DNA of 64,000 nucleotides from contig NZ_CP092431.1 in NCBI RefSeq assembly GCF_022385335.1, forward strand, positions 4,216,001 through 4,280,000, given 5' to 3'. Positions 19,939 to 27,034 of the stretch are shown piece by piece (position 1 is the stretch's first letter; every line of letters starts with the position of its first letter). Made by a program: the position numbers and the translations under genes. The stretch is from Streptomyces deccanensis (GTDB taxonomy: Bacteria; Actinomycetota; Actinomycetes; Streptomycetales; Streptomycetaceae). The notes under the pieces were generated by a model. That model made no database searches and was not told the origin of the DNA. It worked only from the letters and a program-made list of their open reading frames with translations.

Positions 19939-20997
19939 CTACTTTTCGCCCGTTTCGGCACCGACTTCGAGGGTCTGACCGGGAAGGATAAGGTCCGGGT
20001 CAGTTCCGACCGTGCCCTCGTTCTCGGAGTAGAGCTTGCGCCACCCGCCGTCCAGGTCGAGCGAGTTCGCGATCCGCGTCAGGCTGTCGCCCGCGCGGAC
20101 GGTGTAGGCGCCGTCGACACCCTCGCGCGCCGCGTCGCCGCCACGGGAGGCGTGACGGCCGGAGGGGGTGGAGTCGGCGCGGGAGTCGTCGGCCGCGTCC
20201 GTGTCGGCCTCCGTGCCCGCGGCGGGGCTCTCGTCGGCGCTGGCGCCGCGGTGACGACCGGTGCCGGCTTCGCTCTCGTCGGCCGAAGAGTCGTCACTCT
20301 GCGACGAATCGTCCGACTTGGGTGACTTCGTGGCCTCGGAGCTCGTCGAGCCGTCCGAGTCGCCCGAGCCACCCGTGTCGCCCGAGTCGGCGTCGGCGCC
20401 CGAGCCGGTCTTGGCCTTGGTGGACCCGTCGAAGGCGTCGGAGGTCGAGCCGCCGGGCGCGCTGGAGTCGTCCGAGTCGCCGGACTTGGCCGAATCGGCC
20501 CCGTCGGTCGAAGCGGAGGAATCCGACGAACCGGATGAATCGGATGAGCTGGACGAGCCGGATGCACTGCCCGACTTCGTCGAGTCGTCCGCGACGCCCG
20601 TGTCCACGTCGGCGGAACCGGAGTCGCCGCCGAGGTTGTGGAGCAGGCCGCAGGTGGACCAGACGCCGACGCCCTGGTCCGCGAGCACCTTCTCAGCGAC
20701 GGCTATCTGCTGCGAACGGCTGGCCTGGTCGGCGGTCGCGGCGTAGTCGAGGCCGCCGTACTTCTCCCAGTTCGCCTGGGTGAGCTGGAGGCCGCCGTAG
20801 CGTCCGTTCCCGGTGTCCGCGCTCCAGGAGCCACCGCTCTCGCACTCCGCCACCTGGTCCCAGGTGGTTCCGCTGGCCGCGCTCGCGCCGGTGGCGCCGA
20901 GCAGGGGGATCGCGATGGCCGAGCCGGTCACTCCGGCCGCGACCAGGAGGGCGGGTGCCTGACGGGGGCGACGGTGACGACCGTTCCCGGAGAGCAT
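19939..20997 (-). CDS. rpfC: Resuscitation-promoting factor paralogue with long Ser/Asp linker and LysM
   Basis: Second secreted Rpf-domain cell-wall hydrolase. ATG 20997 (MLSGNGRHRRPRQ) is preferred over GTG 21012 because AAAGG is 7 bases before it. 352 aa: signal peptide to about residue 42 (GASAASG), Rpf domain (TTWDQVAECESGGSWSADTGN, catalytic Glu in CESGG), then about 150 residues of extremely Ser/Asp/Gly-rich linker, and LysM (AYTVRAGDSLTRIANS ... LILPGQTLEVG). The linker is probably a flexible or wall-spanning spacer. Unlike rpfA, no riboswitch is visible upstream; the two genes seem to be under separate control. The symbol rests on recalled position next to rpfA. Confidence 0.88.
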   Translation of the reverse strand: MLSGNGRHRRPRQAPALLVAAGVTGSAIAIPLLGATGASAASGTTWDQVAECESGGSWSADTGNGRYGGLQLTQANWEKYGGLDYAATADQASRSQQIAVAEKVLADQGVGVWSTCGLLHNLGGDSGSADVDTGVADDSTKSGSASGSSSSSDSSGSSDSSASTDGADSAKSGDSDDSSAPGGSTSDAFDGSTKAKTGSGADADSGDTGGSGDSDGSTSSEATKSPKSDDSSQSDDSSADESEAGTGRHRGASADESPAAGTEADTDAADDSRADSTPSGRHASRGGDAAREGVDGAYTVRAGDSLTRIANSLDLDGGWRKLYSENEGTVGTDPDLILPGQTLEVGAETGEK

Positions 20998-21215
20998 GCG
21001 GTTGCCTTTCACACGACAGCAGTGACCGTACGAAGGGTGTGGGGTGACCCCTTCGTACTGACGTGTGAACGTAGCCGGAGTCGATCAGTTGTCACAAGTT
21101 AATGCAGCGCAGATCACGTGAAGATCACAGACTTGAGGGAGTGTCATTTTCCGTCGCGGAATGCGGTAGTGCTACGGGCTGCCCGGGTACTACTACGTAC
21201 CGCTCACGAGCCGCC

Positions 21216-22508
21216 TCACGAAATGCTCTCGGACCGCCCCTGCGGGGTGAATTGCACCGGAAGCGTGCGCAATCCGCGCATGATGAGCCCTCCTCGCCAT
21301 CGCAAGTCGGCCGGCTCCGCAGCGAGTCGGAGGTCGGGGAGGCGGGTGAGGAGCGTCGCCAGCGCGGTCTGGCCTTCGAGGCGGGCGAGGGGGGCGCCGA
21401 GGCAGTAGTGGATGCCGTGGCCGTAGCCGAGGTGCTGGTTGTCACGGCGGGAGAGGTCGAGGGTGTCGGGGTCCTCGAAGCGGGCGGGGTCGCGGTCGGC
21501 GGCCGCGAGGACGACGAGGACGGGGTCGCCCTGGGCGATGTCCTGTCCGCCGATGGTGAGGGGGCGGGTCGCGAACCGCCAGGTGGCCAGCTCGACGGGG
21601 CCGTCGTAGCGCAGGAGTTCCTCGACGCCGGTTTCGAGCAGCGCGGTCTCCCCCGCTGCCAGGGAGGCCTGGAGGCGGGTGCGCTGGTCGGGGTGGGTGA
21701 GCAGGGCGTAGGTGCCGTTGCCGATGAGGTTGACGGTCGTCTCGAAGCCGGCGAAGAGCAGGATGAACGCCATGGCCGCGGCCTCGTTCTCGGTGAGGTG
21801 CTCGCCGTGGTCGGAGGCACGGATGAGGCCGGAGATGAGGTCCTCGCCGGGGGCGGGGTGCTCGGTGAGGCCTTCACGCTTCCTGTGGATGAGGTCGGCG
21901 AGGTAACCGCGCATCTTCTTCACCGACCGCGCGACGCCGCCCCTCGGGCCGCCGCCGTGCCGGATCATCATGCCTGCCCAGTCCTGGAAGTCGTCCTGGT
22001 CCTCGCGGGGGACGCCGAGGAGGTCGCAGATCGCGTAGATGGGGAGCGGGAAGGCGAAGTCGTGGATGAGATCGGCCTCGCCCGTCTCCGCGAAGCGGTC
22101 GATGAGCTGATCGGTCAACTCCTGCACCCGGGGGGCGAACTCGGCGACCCGGCGGGGTGTGAACGCCTTCGAGACGAGACGGCGCAGCCGCGTGTGGTCC
22201 GGCGGATCGATGTTGAGCAGATGGGTCATCAACTCGGCCTTGCGCTCACCGGGGATGCCGGTCTTGCCCTTGGCGTGGGCGGGCTCGTCGTGGTGCGCGG
22301 GGTTCTTCGACAGGCGCGCGTCGGCGAGGGCCTGCTTGGCGTCGGTGTAGCGGGTGACCAGCCAGGCCTCCACCCCACTGGGCAGCCGCGTCCGGTGCAC
22401 CGGGGCGTGCTCCCGGAGCCAGGCGTACGCCGGGTACGGATCGGTGGCGAACTCCCAGGTGAAGAGGGAGGGCGCGGGGCTGCTGAGGGACGAGGGATGG
22501 TCGGTCAC
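21216..22508 (-). CDS. Cytochrome P450 (CYP107-like)
   Basis: Soluble haem monooxygenase, 430 aa, substrate unknown. GTG 22508. I-helix oxygen-binding motif AGFETT (253-258), K-helix ExxR (E297, R300), and haem-ligand loop HLGYGHGIHYCLGAPLAR with Cys369. C-helix DHTRLRR is also present. The sequence style resembles actinobacterial CYP107 members, which often act in polyketide tailoring, but no biosynthetic cluster, ferredoxin or reductase gene is nearby. It is last in a leftward run after mazG, 126 bases away. Confidence 0.9.
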   Translation of the reverse strand: MTDHPSSLSSPAPSLFTWEFATDPYPAYAWLREHAPVHRTRLPSGVEAWLVTRYTDAKQALADARLSKNPAHHDEPAHAKGKTGIPGERKAELMTHLLNIDPPDHTRLRRLVSKAFTPRRVAEFAPRVQELTDQLIDRFAETGEADLIHDFAFPLPIYAICDLLGVPREDQDDFQDWAGMMIRHGGGPRGGVARSVKKMRGYLADLIHRKREGLTEHPAPGEDLISGLIRASDHGEHLTENEAAAMAFILLFAGFETTVNLIGNGTYALLTHPDQRTRLQASLAAGETALLETGVEELLRYDGPVELATWRFATRPLTIGGQDIAQGDPVLVVLAAADRDPARFEDPDTLDLSRRDNQHLGYGHGIHYCLGAPLARLEGQTALATLLTRLPDLRLAAEPADLRWRGGLIMRGLRTLPVQFTPQGRSESIS

Positions 22509-22530
22509 CCGTCGACGGTAGCGGGCCGCC

Positions 22531-22608
22531 CGACGACCGCCGTCGCGGCCCGGCCTCCCTCGCGCCAGCTCCGACCACCGTCGCGGCCCGGCCTCCCTCG
22601 CACCAGGT
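22531..22608. repeat. Direct repeat upstream of the P450 gene
   Basis: Two head-to-tail units of about 38-40 bases sharing GTCGCGGCCCGGCCTCCCTC, in the 126-base gap between mazG and the P450 gene. Confidence 0.7.
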
Positions 22609-22634
22609 CGGGGGTTCTCCCGCTGCGCGGCATG

Positions 22635-23651
22635 TCAGCGCTCGTCCAGGCCCTCCGCGGCTCGGATCGCGTCGCGGTAGGCGCGGGACGCCGCTCTCAG
22701 GGCCGCCTCGGGATCGACGCCCTCGGCCTCGGCGCGGGCGGCAAGGGTGAGGAGTTCGTAGCCGATGTCGTGGCCCTGGGGTATCGGGACGGACAGGCCG
22801 GCCGTGCGGACGCGGGAGGAGAGTTTGGCGGCCAGGGCGAGGCCGGGCTGGCCCAGGGGGACGCCGTCGGTCACGGACTCCCGGCGTTTCTCTATCGCCT
22901 TCGTGCGCAGCCAGTGCGCCTTGACCTCCTCCGGGGTGGTGGCCGTGGCGTCGCCGAAGACGTGGGGGTGGCGGTGGATGAGCTTGGTGATGATGCCGGC
23001 GGCGACGTCGTCGATGGAGAAGGGGGTGTCCGGGTCGTCCTCGGCGATGCGGGCGTGGAAGACGACCTGGAGGAGGACGTCGCCCAGTTCCTCGCGGAGT
23101 TCGTCGCGGTCGCCCTCCTCGATGGCCTCGACGAGTTCGTACGCCTCCTCGATGCCGTACTTGGCGAGGCCCTTGTGGGTCTGCTGCGAGGACCAGGGGC
23201 ACTCGGCGCGGATGCGGTCCATGACCTGGACGAGGTCGAGGAGGCGGGCGCCGGGGAGATCGTACGAGGCGGGGAGCAGCTCCAGGGACGGCATCCGCAG
23301 GCGGCCCGAGCCGGCGAGGCGGGCGAGGCCGTCGGTGAGGCGGGGTTCGCCCTCGGCCGTGGCCACCACGACCACCGTGCGGTCGCCGGCGCAGGCGTCG
23401 ACCAGTTCCTCGGCGGTCGGGGTCGCCCGCTCGACCGTGACGCCGGCCTCGCGCAGATAGGGGAGCTGAGGGTGCGCCTCGTCCGCGCACAGGACACGGT
23501 CCGCCCCGTGCAGTGCCTGCCAGGCGGGCCAGGACAGCAGGCCGGGCGCGACGCGGTGGCTGGTGGTCAGCAGGACGACCCGGCCGGGGTCGGAGGACGA
23601 CGTCTCGGGGGCCGTGGGGACGGGGTCGCCGTCGGGGCGGTGTGCGTTCAC
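22635..23651 (-). CDS. mazG: Nucleoside triphosphate pyrophosphohydrolase MazG
   Basis: House-cleaning (d)NTP pyrophosphatase, which in some bacteria also tunes (p)ppGpp. GTG 23651 (NAHRPDGDPVP) is favoured; the frame is open further upstream, but no ribosome binding site is strong. 338 aa: residues 25-140 look like a degenerate tetrapyrrole-methylase-like (YabN-type) N-terminal domain without a glycine-rich SAM loop. MazG domain from about 145: CPWSSQQTHKGLAKYG, then the metal-binding helix EEAYELVEAIEE ... LREELGDVLLQVVFHARIAE (EExxE-ExxD pattern). Confidence 0.9.
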   Translation of the reverse strand: MNAHRPDGDPVPTAPETSSSDPGRVVLLTTSHRVAPGLLSWPAWQALHGADRVLCADEAHPQLPYLREAGVTVERATPTAEELVDACAGDRTVVVVATAEGEPRLTDGLARLAGSGRLRMPSLELLPASYDLPGARLLDLVQVMDRIRAECPWSSQQTHKGLAKYGIEEAYELVEAIEEGDRDELREELGDVLLQVVFHARIAEDDPDTPFSIDDVAAGIITKLIHRHPHVFGDATATTPEEVKAHWLRTKAIEKRRESVTDGVPLGQPGLALAAKLSSRVRTAGLSVPIPQGHDIGYELLTLAARAEAEGVDPEAALRAASRAYRDAIRAAEGLDER

Positions 23652-23689
23652 CCCACGAACGTAACCCACGTCACCGACGACCCCGGAAG

Positions 23690-23767
23690 TTATCCACAGG
23701 CTGCGGAGAGGACGGGTGGCCGCCCGTCACGCAGGCTGCGGAGAGGCAGGTCGGCCCGCCCGTCACG
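23690..23767. repeat. Tandem repeat and DnaA-box-like 9-mer between mazG and the lipoprotein gene
   Basis: Two units of 35-36 bases (start CAGGCTGCGGAGAGG, end CCCGTCACG) at 23697-23731 and 23732-23767, with a partial third. The second unit contains the lipoprotein stop codon. TTATCCACA at 23690-23698 matches a DnaA box but is single. Confidence 0.7.
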
Positions 23768-24434
23768 CAGGCTGCTGCGACCCCGTCCCCGTGACCTCCT
23801 TCAGCCAAGGCGTCTTGGCCTCCAGCAGGCCCACGCGGCCGGAGGCCTTGTCGACGCCCCAGCTGCCGTAGCGGGGGTTGAGGTCGACGTCGAGTTTCCG
23901 GGAGGCGTCCGAGAGGGCCTTCCAGAAGATCGCGCCACCCTCCTGGCTGTTCAGGTCGGCGCCGAGGGCGGTGGCGAGTTTCTGGACCTCGACATCGCTG
24001 CGGAGGCTGTCCTCCAGCTGCTCGGGGGCGACGCTGTAGCGCTGCAGATAGGCCGTTTCGAGGGCCTCGGCGCCGCCGGCGTCCGACTCCAGGCTGGAAC
24101 GGTACTGCTGGACCTCCTTGCGGGAGACCGTCACGCCCGCGTCCTCCAGCGCCCGGTCGAGGACCTTCTCCAGGACCATGCCGTTCAGGGTGTTGCGGGT
24201 GAGGGCGCTGCTCTGGGCGACGGCCTGCTGGTACTGGCTCTCGTCCGTGCTGGCGGCGCGCTGGGCGGCGCGCACCTCGTTCACCCGGCTCTCCAGCTGC
24301 GCGACGGTGATCCGGTCGTCGCCGACGACGGCCGCCGCGCCGGGATGGGCGTCGCCCCCGCAGGCGGTGAGGAGCGGGGCCGCGGCGGTGAGCGCGGCGG
24401 TGAGGAGGAGCGCGGTGCGACGGCGGCGGTGCAA
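23763..24434 (-). CDS. SurA_N-type lipoprotein
   Basis: Predicted membrane-anchored, extracytoplasmic chaperone-like protein. The start is a TTG at 24434, fixed by GGGAGG five bases before it and by the signal sequence LHRRRRTALLLTAALTAAAP followed by lipobox LLTAC (Cys25). The upstream ATG at 24551 has no such support. The mature part (VVGDDRITVAQLESRVNEVR ... GMVLEKVLDRALEDAGVTVS) resembles the helical SurA N-terminal/trigger-factor C domain, but no parvulin domain follows. 223 aa. Next to mazG and the Ser/Thr kinase, an arrangement I recall from other Streptomyces. Confidence 0.83.
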   Translation of the reverse strand: MHRRRRTALLLTAALTAAAPLLTACGGDAHPGAAAVVGDDRITVAQLESRVNEVRAAQRAASTDESQYQQAVAQSSALTRNTLNGMVLEKVLDRALEDAGVTVSRKEVQQYRSSLESDAGGAEALETAYLQRYSVAPEQLEDSLRSDVEVQKLATALGADLNSQEGGAIFWKALSDASRKLDVDLNPRYGSWGVDKASGRVGLLEAKTPWLKEVTGTGSQQPA

Positions 24435-24570
24435 GTTGGCCTCCCGAGGAGATTGTGCGGCGGTGCACAAAGTCTTGCGGTGATCGATGGTAGGCAGTGG
24501 CCCTGCTCTCGGCCAGCCATTCGACCAACGATTCACGCCGACTTCCGGCACCGCCTCGTGCCCGTCCGGC

Positions 24571-26112
24571 TCAGCCCCGTACCTGGCCCAGCCACTGCAA
24601 CGTGCGCCGGACCTCGTTCGCCAGCGGGTGGCCCGGTCCCCGTAGCCGTTCCACGTCGAGCAGAAGACGGCCGAGGGTCTCGTGGGCGGCGCCGCGGTCG
24701 CCGAGGGCGAGGAGCAGGTGGCCTATGCGGCGGCGGACGTCGAGGGAGAGCTCGGGGTCGCCGCCGACGTACTGGTTCTCGTAGTACGGCAGGAGCGAGC
24801 GGTACTCGGCGAGGGCCGCGGCCGGTTCGCCGAGTTGTTCGAGGCACTGGGCGGAGTCGTAGCGGTAGCGCAGGGCCTGCGTGTCGGCCTGGCCGGCCTC
24901 GGCGGCGCGCTCGTCGGCGAGGCGGCGCAGCTCGGGCAGGGCGCGGCGGTACTGGCCGTCGTCCATGAGGGTGGCCGCGTACTGCTTGCGGAGGGTGCGG
25001 ACGACGGGTGAGTGCTCGCCGTGCTGGGCGGCGGCGGCCGGGAGGATCGCGCCGAGGATGTCGACGGCCTGGGTGATCCGGCCCTCGCCGAGGAGCCGCT
25101 TGACCTCGTCGACGGCGCCGGCGACGTCAGGCTTGTCGGCGGCGGGCGCGGGGTCGGGGGCGGCGGACGGCTGCGGCGCGGGGATGCGGGCGCGGTCCGG
25201 CCACGGGGCGTGCGGGCGCAGGAAGGGGCGCGTGGGGTCGAGCGGGGAGCCGGTGGGCATCCCGCGCGCGGGGAGCAGCGGGAGGAGCTGTTCGTAGGTC
25301 TCCTGCGCGGAGGACGGGCGGTGCTGCGGGTCCTTGGAGAGCAGCCGCAGGACCAGGGCCTCCAGGTTCTCGGGGACCTCGGGGCGCAGTCGGCGGACCG
25401 GGACCGGCGGTTCGTAGAGGTGGCGGTGCAGCACGCCGAGGGCTGTCGAGCCGGTGAACGGGACGTTCCCGCTGAGCAGTTCGTGCATCAGCACACCGAG
25501 GGCGTACAGGTCGGTGTACGGGCCGACCGCGCCGCCCATGGCCTGCTCGGGGGCCATGTAGGCGGGGCTGCCGATGGGTGAGCCGGTGTGGGTGAGGCGG
25601 GTGGTGTCGGTGTCCATGACGGAGGCGACGCCGAGGTCGAGCACGGTGACCGTGCCGTCCTGCTTGACCATCACGTTCCGCGGCTTGAGGTCGCGGTGGA
25701 TGATCGGTACCGCGTGCACGGCGGAGAGCACGGCGCACAGCTGGGCGGCGACCGAGACGGTCCACTGCCAGGGGTAGGGGTCGTGCTCGGCGAGGTGGTC
25801 GGCGAGGTCGGCCCCGTCGACGTACTGCATGACGAGGAAGAGTTCCTCGCCCTCGCTGCCCGCGTCGTGGACGGTCACCAGGCCGGGGTGGTCGACCTGG
25901 GCGGTGACGCGGCACTCCCGCACGAAGCGGCGGCGCAGTTCGTCGGCCTCCTGGCCCGCGACCTTGTCCGGGCGCAGCAGTTTGACCGCCACCCGCCGGT
26001 CGAGGCGCTGGTCGTAGGCGGTCCACACCTGGCCCATGCCGCCCTGTCCGATGAGCGTGGACAGTTCGTAGCGGCCGGTGATCAGGCGTCCGGTCCCCGG
26101 CCCCTGGGTCAC
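24571..26112 (-). CDS. Serine/threonine protein kinase with C-terminal TPR region
   Basis: Hanks-type kinase, 513 aa, with no transmembrane helix of its own. Gly-loop IGQGGMGQV (21-29), VAVK Lys44, HRDLKPRN (139-146), DLG replacing DFG (159-161, Asp kept), and SPAYMAPEQ. After a Pro/Ala hinge (about 285-325), residues 330-510 are helical TPR-like repeats (LRKQYAATLMDDGQYRRALPELRRL ...) for protein partners. GTG 26112 overlaps the stop of the upstream membrane-protein gene in a GTGA; the pair are coupled, so that protein may be its membrane tether or substrate. Confidence 0.92.
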   Translation of the reverse strand: MTQGPGTGRLITGRYELSTLIGQGGMGQVWTAYDQRLDRRVAVKLLRPDKVAGQEADELRRRFVRECRVTAQVDHPGLVTVHDAGSEGEELFLVMQYVDGADLADHLAEHDPYPWQWTVSVAAQLCAVLSAVHAVPIIHRDLKPRNVMVKQDGTVTVLDLGVASVMDTDTTRLTHTGSPIGSPAYMAPEQAMGGAVGPYTDLYALGVLMHELLSGNVPFTGSTALGVLHRHLYEPPVPVRRLRPEVPENLEALVLRLLSKDPQHRPSSAQETYEQLLPLLPARGMPTGSPLDPTRPFLRPHAPWPDRARIPAPQPSAAPDPAPAADKPDVAGAVDEVKRLLGEGRITQAVDILGAILPAAAAQHGEHSPVVRTLRKQYAATLMDDGQYRRALPELRRLADERAAEAGQADTQALRYRYDSAQCLEQLGEPAAALAEYRSLLPYYENQYVGGDPELSLDVRRRIGHLLLALGDRGAAHETLGRLLLDVERLRGPGHPLANEVRRTLQWLGQVRG

Positions 26113-26780
26113 CGGTCTCCCTCGTGGTTGCGGAGATAGTCACTGAGCTCGTCCAGCTCGGCGCGGACCTGGTCGATACGCGCCGGGCCGGGACGCTGCG
26201 GCTCCGGGGCCTGCTGGTGCGGCGGCGGGGGCTGCTGCACGGGCGGCTGCGGGACCGGCGGAGTGGGGGTGTTGGAGGTGTACGGCTGGGGGACCTGGAC
26301 CGGCGGGTAGCTGTAGCCGGACGGCTGGGTGCTGTAGCCGGACGGCTGGGTGCTGTAGCCGGACGGCTGGGTGCCGTACCCGGTCTGCCCCGAGTACAGC
26401 GTGGTCTGGGCGTACGGCGACGCCTGGACCGTCCGGGCGCGGCTGAAGTGGCGTATGTCCGCGTACAGGTAGTACGCGACGATGGCCGCGAGTCCGCCGA
26501 GGAGCAGACCCATGCCGACGTCACCGCGCCAGGTGGTGAACTCCTCCTCGCCCGGGTCGGTGCCGATGATGTAGAGCGTCACGATGATGTGGATGATCGC
26601 CAGGGCGAACAGGCACCAGTCGCGGGGCCTGCGGGTCACCGAGGCGAGCCGCAGCAGGCAGGCCCAGGCGAGCAGACCGCAGCTCATGACGGCGACCACC
26701 ACGAAGATCACACGGAGTGTGACCTGGCCCCCCTGCTCGGGGCCGGGGGGCGGTGTCGGCGCGTAGCCGTGGCCTTGCAT
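26109..26780 (-). CDS. Three-helix membrane protein with QPSGYS repeats, partner of the kinase
   Basis: Unknown family. 223 aa from ATG 26780, with AGGAG 7 bases upstream. Three predicted helices: 20-45 (VTLRVIFVVVAVMSCGLLAWACLLRL), 55-73 (CLFALAIIHIIVTLYIIGT) and 88-105. The cytoplasmic C-terminal half is Pro/Gln/Tyr-rich with three TQPSGYS units and a final charged helix (ARIDQVRAELDELSDYLRNHEGD). The Ser/Thr/Tyr-rich repeats are plausible kinase substrates. Its gene immediately precedes, and overlaps by 4 bases, the kinase gene. Confidence 0.8.
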   Translation of the reverse strand: MQGHGYAPTPPPGPEQGGQVTLRVIFVVVAVMSCGLLAWACLLRLASVTRRPRDWCLFALAIIHIIVTLYIIGTDPGEEEFTTWRGDVGMGLLLGGLAAIVAYYLYADIRHFSRARTVQASPYAQTTLYSGQTGYGTQPSGYSTQPSGYSTQPSGYSYPPVQVPQPYTSNTPTPPVPQPPVQQPPPPHQQAPEPQRPGPARIDQVRAELDELSDYLRNHEGDR

Positions 26781-26879
26781 GGCTGCTCCTGAGGGCCTGG
26801 TGAGAGCGGATGTGCGATGTCGTCCCGAGGGTATCGGTCGACCACGACATGAGGTCCAGGGTTGTGGACAACCGTTGTA

Positions 26880-26944
26880 GTACCGCAGTGCTGGTCATGT
26901 GCCGTACCGCGTGCTGGTCATGTGCGGTACCGCAGTGCTGGTCA
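26880..26944. repeat. Three 21-23-base tandem repeats
   Basis: Units starting at 26880, 26903 and 26926 share GTACCGC(A)GTGCTGGTCA; period about 23. They lie 100 bases upstream of the membrane protein/kinase pair and downstream of the methylase stop. A TTGTCCACA DnaA-box-like 9-mer (minus strand, 26863-26871) adjoins. Confidence 0.8.
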
Positions 26945-27034
26945 CGCCGTCGCGGGCGGAGTGGTTCCGTCCGCTGGGCGTGAGGGCGGGGAGCGTGGGG
27001 CGAGTTGGCGGTTCCCGAGCCGCCGTCCGGCGGC

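Noticed and set aside
21216..22508. Part of a natural-product gene cluster because of the P450
   Set aside because: No synthase, tailoring or resistance genes are adjacent; the neighbours are housekeeping.
21102..24968. A plus-strand open frame of 1288 codons opposite P450, mazG and the lipoprotein
   Set aside because: High-GC codon bias leaves long antisense frames open. It has no recognisable domains, and the opposite strand carries clear families with intact motifs.
23690..26871. DnaA boxes (TTATCCACA at 23690, TTGTCCACA at 26863 minus) as an origin of replication
   Set aside because: Only two isolated boxes 3 kb apart. No box cluster, dnaA/dnaN or AT-rich unwinding region, and Streptomyces oriC has many boxes.
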